DNA from: Hedera helix
Taxonomy: Eukaryota > Streptophyta > Magnoliopsida > Apiales > Araliaceae
Direction: 5' to 3'
DNA: 64,000 nucleotides
Assembly (NCBI GenBank): GCA_947179155.2
Contig: OX359281.1
Location: 43,001,467-43,065,466, forward strand
The first letter of the stretch is position 1. The number at the start of each line of letters is the position of its first letter. The position numbers and the translations under genes were made by a program. The notes under the pieces were generated by a model. The model saw only the letters and a program-made list of their open reading frames with translations, did no database searches and was not told where the DNA came from. Shown here piece after piece: positions 11,783-24,810 of the stretch.

Positions 11783-14770
11783 GTTTTCCAAAGTGTATTA
11801 TATATCCAATTCTCAGTTGCGACTTAATTAGCTTTTTGCAATTTAGGTATTTAACATTGCGTAATGCAAATTACACAATTGGGTTGCAAGAACAGGCCAT
11901 TACACAGGTATCTGCAATCATAGTAAAATCAATATTTAGTAATCCTCTGTGTAAAATCACTGGTAGGAGTTATTAAGGAGATCATATAATCAAGAAAGCA
12001 ACGAAATCATAACAAAGTAAAGAAAGTGGAAAGCTACAGACGCATCAAAAGCAAGTAAACAAACACGTGCACCAATCCACAAAATACTGAAGCTTAAAAC
12101 TGTTTAATAACAATCTATAACAAACAACTACTTTATCCAAACTTCTGCAGATGAATAAGTTTTATACAAGAGAATGCAACATTGTCAGCAATACTTTATA
12201 TTATCTCATGATTTCATATAGATAAGAAGATAATCAACGTTATAAGCTTTGATTTTTTAATGCATCCCTATAGTACAAATTACATTGTGTTCATTGAGGA
12301 TTAGATTCTACGAAGGGCTCAAGTGATGAGTTGTAACAATACCCTAACTAATTCGTAGACTTTATGATGCCAATGCTACAATACAAATAAATAAAATAGA
12401 AACTGTTTTATACACTAACCCGTCACAAAACAAATATATTATGTCACACACTTGTGTGGATTCAAACAAACATCAACACAAAATAGAATCAGTAAGGTAA
12501 TCAGAAAAACAAGATGGTAAGTACTACTAAAATATTCACACACTGGCAAATTGTTAGTCCAAAAGAAATTAGAAAGTAAAACAAAGAGACACTGAAATAT
12601 TATATTGTTCTACGAGTTAAGGTTAATAATTTAAGGTTTATATGTATACTTTACAATATTCTTACACCTTTGCATTCAACTTTAGACAGCAACGGCTGGA
12701 AAAGTTAATTATCAAGCTCAACAAAAGATATATACAATTAAACTCGGTTCACAACTTTCTTCTCTCTTGGATATTTTTTAACATCTTTACGGTTACAATT
12801 TAATCAGATATTGGAACAATATAATATCTGTAACAAAATCTACAATCAGCAAGCTCAAAATAAAAATAAAAAGCTAGAATACAAGAAGGCTTAATGTGGA
12901 ATCAGCTTGTATGTGGAATCAGCTTGTATGTTTTATGTTACTATGTTAGTGAAGTAAATTTGGTCAAACTGACTTCAAAACTAATCCTAACATCAATGCA
13001 AAATTTACATTTGGACACTTGAAACAGATATAACAAATAACTTCATATCTCATAATCTTCAAACTCAATATGAAGACCTACAGTCAGAAACAATATTCTT
13101 ATTACATCAGTAATATTATTTCTCTACTTTTCAAACACACAGAATGATCAGAAGGGTGCTCAAATATAAGTACTATCAAGCATTAGACAAACTAGTAAAT
13201 AGAAGAGCTAACAATTTCAAGCAAACTAACATGAAGATCCTATCATGTGGTTCTTGCCTCTTTTTTCTCCAATCATTTTGAGGAGAACAAATCAAGAATT
13301 GAGCCAAATTTAGCCTTAATCCTAACCCTGAAAGCCAACCAGAGCCCTAGTCAAGCCCAAAAACCAGTGAGACATATGAATGTACTCAATCAAATATAGA
13401 CGCCAAACTTCTATGAAACCTCCATATATCAGTTAAAGCTATGGGAAGCTAAGAAGAACAAATACGAGTGCGGGGATACGGGTGCGTAATATGGGGAAAG
13501 GAAAATTCGCTAAATCTCAAAATATGGGTATTAAGGTACAGGGTATTCGACATATTTTATTATCACAGATTTAAAAAAAAAATTGTCTATATGTGTGTGT
13601 GTGTGTGTGTGTGTGATAAAACATTCAACAAAATACACACTACAAGAGAAAAATTAAAAAAAAATCCAACAAACAATATGATTATAATAGTTTGAAGTCA
13701 TAAAATAAAAAAAAAGTAATCATATATAAAACAAAACACATAAGTTAGAAAGTAGGGGAGAATCCCTATCAATCCCTGATAATCAGAGCATCCGCAAGAT
13801 ACGAAAGTTCGTTGGGAAAACGAAGAATCCCTGCGTCCTAGATGGAAAGTAAATGGCAACTAGATGATCTACTATATAGGAATTGGCCTTACTTCTGCTG
13901 TGTCTGCACATTGGTATTCAAAATAATTGTCCTCCAGAAATGGATGGTATTTCACTGTGTACTCCCAGTCCCAAAATGAGTGTCATCTAGAAAACTGTAA
14001 CACATTTAGACATTATATTTTTTTTCCTAATATAGTTTTTATACCCATACAAGCATTCAAGAAATAAACACTGATCAAAATTCATAAATTGGCACCATCA
14101 AAAATTGGCATCATTATATCGAATAACAAATCATTAAAAGCCACAAAGTAGGACATAGCCTAACATTTAAAAAAATAATAATAATAATGGTTATGACCTT
14201 CGTTGGTATAACCTCTGGCCCCAATAATCAACAATAACCAAGTAAAGGTAAAAATCAAATCTGCACATTTGAAATTGGGTATAAACCCTAAAATGCAATC
14301 AAAACTATAAATCCGAAACATCAACAGGGTTTCCAAAACTCAAAACCCTAAATTGAAAGAAAAACATAACCAATTAAAATTCTATAAAGTAGAAAAGTTT
14401 ATATAATTAATTGACGATCAGATGCTTAACAGCACATGCACACATAAAGGAGAGAAAATAACAAATTCCGAAACTTTATACAACTTTGTACACCGACTGC
14501 ACCAATTAATCGGCTTCTACACAATAAACCCCAATTCCTTATGGCTACAAACACCGAAATCGAACGACGCTGATTCATGCATGTATAAGAAACATATAAA
14601 GATAGAGAAATTCGGAGGATTGATTACCTGAAAGAACACGGAGAAAGAAAAGAGATTGGATTTGATGAGCCGAAGAGTGAGTCGGCTGTAGGAGACAGAG
14701 AGGGCTAATCTCCCGTAGCTAAAAAGATAAACCCTAGAAAGATCCGTAAGATATATGACCAAACATGCTC
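11783..14770 (-). other. Inferred 5' leader of the BORDER-like gene: UTR exon plus 2.7-kb intron
   Basis: On the minus strand, a pyrimidine-rich, gene-like block (about 14770-14632) ends TTTCTCCGTGTTCTTTCAG and is followed by GTAATC, a usable donor. A good acceptor, CTATGATTGCAG, ends at 11912, 130 bases before the start codon. I infer a non-coding first exon spliced over about 2.7 kb. The intron is AT-rich with a (TG)n run at 13592-13614 and no gene. Long 5' UTR introns are common in plant regulatory genes. No reading frame crosses the proposed exon. Confidence 0.45.
13592..13614. repeat. (TG)n microsatellite
   Basis: About eleven uninterrupted TG units inside the inferred 5' leader intron of the BORDER-like gene. 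Confidence 0.9.
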
Positions 14771-17272
14771 TCATAGCGGCCTTGAATTTGGACACGTGTA
14801 CTTCTATCATATCATCGTAACCTTACTCAACGCAAGCCAAGTCATTGTCTGGCTGTGAAGTATTTGTTTAGCAGAGAGGAATTTGCTCGTGCTTCTCTAA
14901 CATGTTCATTGCTGGGACTTTGTTTTATTAATAGTTGTTAATGGAAAAATTATTTTATGCTTTTCGAGCTAGTGAATATAATGCTCCTTCTTTTTATATA
15001 TGTGGATTTCGTCACAAATAAGTCCTATAGGTATATTAAAAAAAAGTATATTGTTCAATTATTTCAAAATTATGAAATAATTTTTTGTTATTATAGTCAT
15101 CGGGAGTTTAGAGAGAGAAGAAAAAAAAATTTAAAATTTATGAAAGAAAAGAGATTAGTAGAAAAGAAATTTCTTTATTTATTCTTGAGTTATGAATTTT
15201 AGAAGAAATTTTTTATTTAAAATAATATATTACTATTTTATTCTTATGAGATTAAATTTGAGAACTATTATAAGGATAATTTAGTATTTTAATATCTCAC
15301 TTGAGTCTTTAATAAAATTTCTTTCTAAATCTTCCCAAGTTTGTGAGTAATTTTTTGAAAAACTTCCCTCCTTTTCTCGTTTCTCTCCATAAAAAACTTA
15401 CAAATTTATTCTCCTCCCTACATTGTGTTTGTGAATTTGGGAAGAGAAAAAAATAATAAAAATAAAAATTTTTTAGAGAAAAGAGAGTGAAGGAAAGAAA
15501 ATTTACTTTCTTTCTGTGTTTATGAGTTTTGAAAGAAAATTTTAACTTAAAATAGTATATTACAATTTTACCCGTATATGAGATTATATTTTAAAAATTA
15601 TTATAATGGTAGTTTTGGTATTTTATTATGTAGTCCAATGTTTAGTAAATTTCTTTCCAAATTTTTGGAAGGAAATTTTTAAAAAAATCTCCTTCCTTTT
15701 TTTTCTTTTTTTCTCTCCTCTAAAAACTCACAAACAAGAGATTTTTATTTTTCTTCCTAAATTTTCTCCAATTTCATTTCTTTTATCTCTATTTTGAAAT
15801 TCACAAGCGCAATGTAAATTTCCCTCCTCTTCCTTTCCTTTTTCTCTTTTTTAAAATTTACAAACACAACGTTAGAGTTTCAAATGATTTTTTTTTAGTT
15901 AAGATAGAAAATAAATTAATTTAAAATTTATTAAAAAAATTATGTTGTTTTTGAGTTGATAAATGGACAAAAAAAAGTATCTTTATTTTAAAATTATTAC
16001 TCTACTAATACATTTTAAAATACAATATCACTTGTCTTTGTAAATTATAACGACAAGTGATCTCTCTTGGTACAATAAATTTGAGATTTTGTCAATGACT
16101 CAATTTAAATTAGAACATTACAGGTAGTATCAATGTATGACTAATGTATGATCCACCAATTTTCGATAGTTCTCAAGTCTATTAACCCTTCCAAAGTACT
16201 TGGAGTTTTCTAAACTTTTTAAAACCAAATTTCATAATTTTTTTTAACAATTATATCATTTATTTTGATTATTTTTATTTGTTAAAATTATTATTAAATT
16301 GCTTTAAAATATAAATAACATCTCCAATTAATTTTCTGACTTCATTATAAGATTTCCTACAAAGTTTCACATTTTTCTAAGCTTTCACACAATTTTCTGT
16401 TATTTTTTACTATTTAAAAGCTATTTTTATTTAACCCAGAGGCCAGAGCCAGAGATATAATAATTGCTTATGCATTTCAGAAAGTCACCAAAAAATTTCT
16501 CAACAAATATCAAATAATATAAGAAATAAATTCTGAATGTTTAATTATAATTTTTTAAACTTATTAAACATAGAAAATCTATGATTAATTTTTCACTTTT
16601 CCAGAAATTATTGAAAAATTACCCATGAATCACTTTTTTTTTTACTGATTTCAATATTACTTCCAAAAAAGCAGTGAATCTTTGCTTAGCAAATTATTCT
16701 GACGAAAATAATACCTCCATTTACCATCAAAATCCACTGATTTCTCTCCGTTTTAATCTCAAAACATTTCTGATATGTATAAAAACAGAGAAAATGATTA
16801 AGGGTTTATTTTTGTTTAGAAAAAAAAATTTTACTTTTTCCTCTCTGCAGGCCGTGTTCTCTCTTGCACTTTGCTCTTTCCTTCTGATAATTAATGCTTC
16901 TTATAATTAATAATTTTTTGATCTCTCATAATTATTTATTATAAGAGGGTTTGTCGTAGTTCTAATCCAGTATTATGCGTAGTAGCACGTTATAAATATA
17001 TAATAATAATAACTTATTAAAATTAGAATTTTAAAATAATAAAATATTAGTAGTAATATCTTTTTCATTGGTTAACTAAACTTAAAATCTCTTCGACGAC
17101 AAAAAGAAAATAAAAATATGATATTGATGCGGTCAAAACCTGTTTGTCGAACTAGGAGTGTTAATGAACTCGAATAGTGGAACAACCAAACCTGCAGAGT
17201 TATATTTTTATCCATATCAGATATATATTTGAAATATATAATCAGAGCAACATAAGAAAATAGCAATATACT
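14771..17272. other. Intergenic AT-rich region
   Basis: No gene is visible. Its most structured part is a pair of related, partly fold-back units at 15100-15860. The remainder (15870-17272) is AT-rich sequence with short chance frames. Confidence 0.55.
15100..15860. repeat. Tandem pair of diverged about 345-bp units with internal fold-back
   Basis: Copy one (about 15146-15341) and copy two (about 15494-15673) share the order GAAAGAAA, TTATGA-TTTT-GAAGAAAATTT, TAAAATA-TATATTAC, GAGATTA-ATTT, TTATAATGG-like, AGTAAATTTCTTTC and TTCCCAAG-like blocks. Between them lies a purine/pyrimidine-rich piece (15350-15490) that can pair with itself (CTTCCCTCC against GGGAAG). The family is unidentified. 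Confidence 0.5.
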
Positions 17273-17532
17273 TACTCTATTCTAAATTATAAGACCATTT
17301 TTTATTTTTTAAAATTAATTTAAAATATTTCAAACTTAAAATTAAGACGACTAATTAAAAATTATAAAATAATAAAATTTATAATGAATAATATTTTTTA
17401 AATAATTTATAATATTTATTATTATATTGATTAATAGTAAAAAAAAATTGTTAATTTTAAATTTAAAAATATTTTAAATTAATTTTAAAAAATTAATAAT
17501 TATCTTATCATATGAAACAGATGGATGGAGTC
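17273..17532. mobile_element. Stowaway-like (Tc1/mariner) MITE
   Basis: It starts CTCTATTCTAAATTATAAGA and ends with the rough inverse (TCTTATCATATGAAAC then GATGGATGGAG). The inside is a long AT palindrome (TTTTTTAAAATTAATTTAAA against its complement near 17450-17490). CTCYNTYC-type ends with an AT fold-back body of about 260 bp are typical of plant Stowaway MITEs, which duplicate TA. The exact TA on the right is uncertain. Confidence 0.55.
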
Positions 17533-20029
17533 TGTAGTAGGGATAATCGATCAAACTGCAAAGTGATAATAGAGCACAATCTTAAATCTCTCTCTATTGG
17601 CTGAGTGAATATATAATCCTACAAAGAACTTCTCAATAACTTATTGATACTGTTATGATGACAAGTTTAGTTATTTAGTTGACTTCGTACTCCATTATAT
17701 ATGTAGTATTAAATATACTTATGATTGATAAGTTTAATTTAGTACTTAGTTGGCTGTTTAGGATAACCTAATAAATGTCTATATATAAGTTTAGACTATT
17801 GTGGAGAGAGAGAGAATCTTTGGATTAAATAAGTAGAGGAAAACGCTAGGTATTTTTTCAATCAAGTTCCGTCGTGAATGTTTTAACCTTTTGTGCTCGT
17901 GCACATTTATTACTCCACTATATATAACAAAATAATTAGATTTTTTTTAAATTAATTGAATTATTTTAGTTAATTATTAAATTAGTCTCGAATTAATATC
18001 AAATTAATCTTAAATTTATTATTTTATTGATACAATATATATCATACATGTTTATAATTATACCAATGTATGTATTAAAAAATATATAATAATTTTGATA
18101 TGTATATATATAACACTTTAATTTCATATTTAGGTTATATTTGTTTGTAAGAATTACACATGAGATAAAATTATTAATCTCAAATATCTTATTTATTTTT
18201 AAATTTAGACTTGAAATTATTAATTCAAAAATTATAAAATAATTTAATATAAAAATTATTTAATATTATATTTAATAAAATATTATAATTCTTACCATTT
18301 GAAATCAAAAAATTATAGATAAAATTAACGTCAAACTTTGTTCTAATTAAGACCAGCTGCTTCCATTTCCTGCTCGGGAACATGCCCGCCGCTTGCCCTT
18401 TTCCGCTTTCCGCTTTCCGCTTTCTTCCTCAGTTTCGTTCTCTTTCTACCACGTAGGCAGGTAGCTCTCCTTCTCTTTCACCAATGGGATATGCATGCAT
18501 GGTAACTCGTCCTCCTAACAATAATAGTCCTTGGTTCCATTCTAAAATATACTAATAATATAAATAATATCTATTTAATTTTTCTGCTGCAGCTTCGACA
18601 TGCATTAAACTGCTCAGTCAACATTTTCAGCGGCCCCACCAGCTTTCATCTGCCGTTCCTTAGTTGCTAGTTTGCAAGTTACGTGTATATTATTATTATT
18701 ATTATAAATATTATTATTATATTATTATTATTATAAATGTCTTCTTCTAATTCTGAGAATCTGGCTAACAAATTTGTCTCCATGTTTGCTTTTCTTTCAT
18801 ATTTCATAATCTCTGTTTTGTCATTTTCCTTATATTTAATTTTTGACTTTTTTTATTTTAATTTTAATTTACACTTGATTCTCAAATATTTCACATAAAA
18901 AGAGTATAACGAAACACTGTGGACTTATTAACTTATTTTAACAATATTTAAAAGTTTTATAATTAGTTGTTAATTATTTTTTCATGTATAAACAAGTTTA
19001 AAATATGTTATTAATTACTAGTAAAGGTATAATAGTTCAAACGATATTTTTTTTATCCAATCCTTTAATTAATCATGAAAAAAACGAACATAACATATGA
19101 TTATTGTAAGTTATCATATGAATATCCCCATAAAAAATAAATATGTGACTAAGATTATTTAATCCTAAGATTAATAATTTTGAAATTATAATTTCATAGA
19201 TTATAATTTCATAAATTATAATCCTAGAATTATAAGCCTTACAAATAAATACGACCAAATATATTACTATCATCTATATCATATTATTTATATTCAAAAA
19301 ATTATACTATCAAATATTACACATTATAAGTTTAAATTATATTATTAACGCTAACTCATGTCTTATGCATGTTATAGTCTAGTGTATGTATAAAGTCTCA
19401 ATAATTTGGTTGCACGAGAATGCAATTCGTCCAGCTAGTAGTAAATTGAAAGTCAATGTGATTAATTGCAATAAAAATGCAATTCGTCCGCTAGTAGTTA
19501 ATTAAAGTCAACGTGATTAATTTAAGTGCTAGAATAAGAGGGATTAATCTTTTATGCATTACATGGGAAAAGAAGAAGAAGCATAATATAGATTGTTCTT
19601 GTGTTGTAACGCTGTCTAGTTGAGTCTGACAGCAAAGTTTACTTATAAATATCATTGAGTCTGGTTTCAAGGTCTTGATGAATATTTTGCATAGAGTATG
19701 CTCGATTCCACAGCAATATATAGCATATTATGTTCGACAGGTTGGAAGGATCCTTGAGATAATCTTGTTAGATTGTTTTAATTTAATATAATTATTCATG
19801 TGACCTCTATTATTTATAAATTTATTAAATTTAAATATTGTATTAATTTAATCACTTTATTTATGGGCTTACTAATTATATGGCCCATAAATATTATTAC
19901 TAGAATTATTTTGGCATAATGAGCTCTAGGGTTTTATAATCTTGATGAAAATTTTTGACCCTTAATATTATTCAATACTATTTGCAAGTAATAACTTAGA
20001 CATGTTACATGAAATCAAACATTTTCTTT
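17533..20029. other. Intergenic AT-rich region
   Basis: No gene is supported. Notable pieces are a less AT-rich island at 18355-18480 with three tandem TTTCCGC units and pyrimidine tracts, and an (ATT)n cluster at 18685-18740. AT-rich fold-back stretches lie near 18120-18320 and 19100-19260, reminiscent of the MITE family at 32922, 52785 and 61437. Confidence 0.5.
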
Positions 20030-20935
20030 TTGGAAATTTGATATGAAGGATGTCAGTAAAATCTCTTATGTCATAGGTATCGAAATTCGTCGAAATAGGT
20101 CTCGCGAGATATAAGAATTATCCTAAAGAGCTTATATTGAAAAAGTTCATAACAAATATAACATACAAAATTGTTCCCCTATTGTCCCTCCTGTTGTTAA
20201 GGATACTGACAAATTTGGCTCATATCAATGTCATAAGAATCACCTTGAACGTGATCAAATAAATCTTATTCTCTATACTTCTGTAGTTGGAAGTCTTATG
20301 TACACTCAAGTTTACACACGTCTAGATATAAACATATGTTACTAGTATGCTTAGACGTTACCAGTCAAATCTGGGTTTGGATCACTGAAAAGCAGCCAAA
20401 AATTTTTTACGCTACTTACAAGGATTAAGGATTTTATACTTTCATTCAGGAAACAAATAACCTTGAAGTTGTTGGTTATTCTAATTCTAATTTTACGAAG
20501 CATAAAGACGAAAAGAAATTCACGTCAGGGTACATCTTTATATTTTCAAAAGGCCCTATGTCGTGTAGAAGTCATAAGCAGGAGTTATCGACCACTTTCA
20601 CGATGATGGCAGAGTATGTGGCTTGTCACACCGCATTATTGAAGAATCTTATTTCAAGACTTAAGATTCAAGATTTCATTTCAAGGTCATTAAAAATATT
20701 TTTGTGATAATGATTTTACTATTAGTTTTTTCAATAGCACTAGTTCAAATGGTGCTAAATTGTACCTTGACACTAGGTATTATTTGTCAGAGAAAGAGTT
20801 GAGAATCAAAACTATATAACTAATTATATTAGCACTGGTGACATATTATCGAATCCACTTACAAAAAGTTTACCACCCAATATCTTTTTTGAGCATGTTG
20901 CTAGCATGAGTTTAACTAGTAGTCTTAATTAATGA
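20030..20935 (+). pseudogene. Decayed Ty1/copia pol relic (reverse transcriptase end and RNase H)
   Basis: In shifting frames the plus strand reads as the C-terminal half of a copia polyprotein: MKDVSKISYVIGIEI, then a VGSLMYTQVYTR-like stretch, FTSGYIFIFSKGP-like pieces, MMAEYVACHTALLKN, and finally NPLTKSLPPNIFFEHVASM before a stop near 20933. Several frameshifts and stops separate them, so it is not functional. Tandem LTRs could not be defined. The gag, protease, integrase and reverse transcriptase core are missing or unrecognisable. Confidence 0.75.
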
Positions 20936-21383
20936 ATTACTTTGATGTAAGACAATATTTTGAGTTCTTAAAACTATTTTGAACTTCACATTATATTTAT
21001 GGTTTGTTATTCTCTTTATTAAAAACTTGAGAATTTATGAGCAAATAATTATATTTAGACCATATTTAATTTATTAATTATTGCTAATGTAAACACTATT
21101 CATGCCTATTAAACTTAATGTTAATCCTAATTCAAATAAAAATACTAATTAATTGTGTAACTAACGGGAATTTTGTATTAATAGTGACACAAATATTGTA
21201 TTAATTCGTATTGGTATTTTAATTTGAACAAAATATAGACATTAAAATAATGATTAGCCTGTACGACCCCGAATTTTATGAAATATAAAATTTAATTTTC
21301 TTTCATATATTTTTTTTCTTCATAAAACAGTAAGTGGTTAAATTGACAAAATTGAAAGTTAAGGATGTTATGTGCAAATTTTA

Positions 21384-21478
21384 TTTTGTCGGACAATATT
21401 TGTTTTGTCGGAGAATATTTGTTTTGTCGGGGAATATTCGTTTTGTCGGGGAATATTCATTTTGTCGGGGAATATTCG
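21384..21478 (+). repeat. Five tandem 19-bp units in the solo LTR
   Basis: Units follow the pattern TTTTGTCGGRSAATATTYG, five in a row. The position upstream of the LTR TATA box suggests possible enhancer repeats. Confidence 0.85.
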
Positions 21479-22238
21479 AGTCGTACGACGGCGCCGAAAT
21501 GACTAATTATTAGTGGACCCCACAATGAAATATTTGTCGGATATAGAAAACGACAGAAGTAACCTTTTTAAATAAAAATAGTCAACGGTGTTAACTGTTA
21601 AAATACCGATGATAAAATAATAGTAGCATACGGTAATTTATGGTATTTCACTGTAGCACACGGTACTCTACAGTAGCACACGGTATTGCACAATGTCTCA
21701 TATTATTGGTCTGATAATTGACACCGTAACTGTTGCGCATCATTTCATCAATAATTGTCACTGCATAATATTTTATGTTATCAATTCAATAATTATTGCT
21801 ACACAGTGTTTTGCATTATTGATTCAATAATTGTCATTACACTGTATTTTATATCATTGAGTCAATAATTGTTGCTGCACTGTTTTTAAAATTATTGAAC
21901 CTAATAATTGTCACAGTAGCAAATATACTATAATTTATATTATTAAATTATTAATAATCTGTAACGTATTTATTACATTATTGTTGAATTATTGTTGTAG
22001 CATTATTTTATATGTTAGACCCACATGAAGAATAAATATTAAAAAAAAAATTTAATTTTACTATTTGGAATAGTAACGTGAATAGTAATTGTGGGCCCTT
22101 GTAGGACCCACCTGAGAAATTTTGCACAAAAATGTGCTGGGAGAATGCAAAATGCATTGGCGGCTGCGCTGCTGAAATTTTTCAGCACTGGCGTACAGCA
22201 CGCCACCCACCTACCGCGCATAGTAACTTATTTTCTCC

Positions 22239-22247
22239 TATAAATAG
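22239..22247 (+). promoter_or_regulatory. TATA box of the solo LTR
   Basis: TATAAATAG sits in a less AT-biased stretch about 980 bp into the LTR, matching the plant TATA consensus. Transcription would start about 30 bases downstream and run rightwards out of the LTR. Confidence 0.55.
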
Positions 22248-22689
22248 TTTGCTCAGCTGAATAGAAAAATCACACCTAAAACATAAAAATTTTCTATAAG
22301 AATTTTATGAGTTTTCTCTGAGAATAGTAAGGCTGTTTTGAGTGTTTGAAAACCAAAAGGAGTGCAGAAAATTTTCAAATAAGTCTTTTATTAAAGAGTT
22401 GTAATTTTATAAATTCTTATTTTTCACGATATTCACAAATCTTCCTTTAGAAGACTCTTCTTTAAGAAGATTCATTTTTAAAAGCTTTCTTTGGAAGATT
22501 TATTTTGGAATATTATTTTAAAAACTATTTTAAAGTAGTTATATTATACTACAAAAATTATGTTAAATATATATAATTTTGATAGTTCATATTATACGAA
22601 TTATCATATACTTTGAAATTTATATGTGGTAATTACTAATTTTATTATAAATATATAGGTTGATCAACCTCATTTAAATCAATATCCAG

Positions 22690-23285
22690 TCACGTGTTAA
22701 GGTAAAGAATGTCATTCTTTTCACACTCTTAAACTTACTACGGTAAGGAATGTCATTCTTTTCACACTCTTAAACTTACTACGGTAAGGAATGTCATTTT
22801 TTTTTGGAATATCATCTTCTTTCATATTCTATTATTTAAACTTATCACGGTAAGGAATATCATTCTTTTCACACTCTTAAATTATTACGGTAAGGAATGT
22901 CATTTTTTTTCTTACTTGTAAGGAATATCATCTTCTTTCATATTCTATTATTTAAACTTACTACGGTAAGAGGTATCATTCTTTTCATCATCCTAAATGG
23001 ATATTATTTTATTTCTTACTGGAAGGGATTATCATTCTTTGATTCTCATATCATTTCTTTTTTGTGTCATTTATTTTCATGTATTAAATTGTGGGAATAA
23101 CCTTACGGCGCGGATTACCGCCTGTTGGTGAATAACCTTTTGTATTCATTCCTTATTAATCTCTGAGAATAACCTTACGGCGCGGATTACCGCATGTTTG
23201 GTGAATAACTTTTCGTATTCAAATTGATGGGAATAACCTTACGGCGCGGACTACCGCCTGTTGGTGAATAACCTTTTTATTTGTC
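22690..23285 (+). repeat. Two tandem arrays in the solo LTR
   Basis: At 22690-22990 units carrying GGTAAGGAATGTCATTCTTT and CACACTCTTAAACTTACTAC repeat about six times. At 23088-23285 three units of about 64 bp carry GGGAATAACCTTACGGCGCG then GATTACCGCCTGTTGGTGAA. The second unit contains a small GC-rich hairpin. Confidence 0.8.
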
Positions 23286-24644
23286 TCGTGTGGAAATAAT
23301 TTGTCTACACGAATTATCACATGACACTTTTATTCCATATTAGTTTGTAATATCATTTTCTTTCATATTCCATCTTTTTCATCTTCCATTATTTAAACTT
23401 ACTATGGTAAGGGATATTAATTTCCTTCACCTTTTGTTAATTAAACCTGCTACGATAAGGGATATTATTTTCTTTCATACACCTAAATCGAAACTTATTA
23501 TGGAATTATTGCTTCTATAATTCCTGAAAATATTATATGTTCCATAATAGTTGCACTTCATCATTTCAACTGAACCTTTCTATTTTCTGAACCTTTCTAT
23601 TTTCTGAACCTTTCTATTGAACTGTAACCGTTATTCTGAACTGTGGATTTTGAATATCATTTTTAAATTTCACTCCACATCATGTTGACAATTTGGATAT
23701 TATTTGAATCTGCACAAAGTAAACTTTCGATACTTATTGTTTATCCTATTTCTTTTGTTCATCATTTGTATCACTGTTATTTGTATTAATCATCAAGAAT
23801 CAAGCTGTTGTGAATATCTGTGGCCGGAGGCACAGATGTGATATAATTGTTGAACAGATGATAGGTTAAAGACGATATACTAGGTTAAAGGCGATACATC
23901 TGTTCGATGTCTTTTATGGCACGTGGTGAAAGTTCTCTTTGGCCCGTAGTGCATAGATGAACCGTTGTTTGGTATGATTATGACCAAAGGCTGAATCTGG
24001 TATAATCATGACCGCTGGTGCTATATTGAATATCTTTGGCCCGTAGTGTAAAGATGAACTGTTGATTTGCTTATGACCAGGAACTGTGAATTTTTATTAT
24101 CATGACTAATGGTATTTCAGATGATAAAAATTGATGATGTTTTTACTAAAAAGAGAAGCGAGTGGACATTATGGTCTGCATTATTCTTCTAATAGATTGC
24201 TCATTCCACTGCTATTATTGATCTGAATATTGTTCAAGAATTTAACTGCAGTTTTTGATATAAACCTTGTAGTATATTGTATTCTATCAAGAACTCAACT
24301 GTTGAAGGCTAATGATAATTTATTCGTCATTATCTTAGTCATGATATTTCTTACTGGGCTATTTGAGCTCACCCTTTCGTTCCATTGTTTTTCAACAGGA
24401 GATGAGAACGTAGCTGAGTCTAGCCGGGGAATGGAGTGAGAGTCCGAGGGATAACTATTATAGTCTTCACGTGTTGTAAAATAGTGTGACAATAATAGTG
24501 AAGACTTAATTGTGTATTATTATTCCCTGTATTGTATTACCTTATAATAATTTTGTTGTAGTCTTTTGACAACTCAAGTTTGAGCTGTGTGAGCCCAGAT
24601 TTGGGGGTGTCACATAGCCAAAATTAATGATTATAAGTATTATA

Positions 24645-24810
24645 TTTGAGCTTTGCTAGAGCCAATGATCTAGCCAATGATATAGATAATGACCTTTGTT
24701 AAAAATTGGTGGGCTCCACCATACATGGTGGGTCCCACCATTTTTTAACAAAGATCATTAGCTATATCATTGTCAAATATCATTGCCAAACAACAGTGGC
24801 TATAGCATTT
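24645..24810. mobile_element. Fold-back MITE with near-perfect hairpin
   Basis: The arms pair across a centre near 24722: CAATGATATAGATAATGACC then TTTGTTAAAAATTGGTGGG on the left, against CAATGATATAGCTAATGATC then TTTGTTAAAAAATGGTGGG read on the other strand. Total length is about 165 bp with no coding capacity. The target duplication was not resolved. Confidence 0.65.

Larger units (their letters stand above)
21260..24614. mobile_element. Solo LTR of a large (probably Ty3/gypsy) retrotransposon, 3355 bp
   Basis: The block begins TGTACGACCCCG and ends GGGGGTGTCACA, a TG...CA terminus with short inverted ends. It is flanked by perfect 5-bp duplications TAGCC (21255-21259 and 24615-24619). 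No gag or pol is found inside, and no second LTR exists on either side, so this is a recombined solo LTR. A TATA motif TATAAATAG at 22239-22247, followed by a probable leader, marks the retroelement promoter. Inside are several tandem arrays: 19-bp units at 21384-21478, about 50-bp units at 22690-22990 and about 64-bp units at 23088-23285. The length and arrays suit a gypsy clade with long LTRs, but the clade is not proven. A LARD-like derivative is the alternative. Confidence 0.8.

Noticed and set aside
18355..18480. Less AT-rich island with TTTCCGC repeats considered as a gene exon
   Set aside because: No open frame of use and no splice partners; could be a promoter relic but unsupported.
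21384..23285. Regular repeats considered as a CRISPR array
   Set aside because: Units are contiguous without unique spacers and lie in a plant LTR.
22039..24492. Short frames inside the long LTR
   Set aside because: They overlap tandem arrays and LTR leader; no gag or pol similarity.
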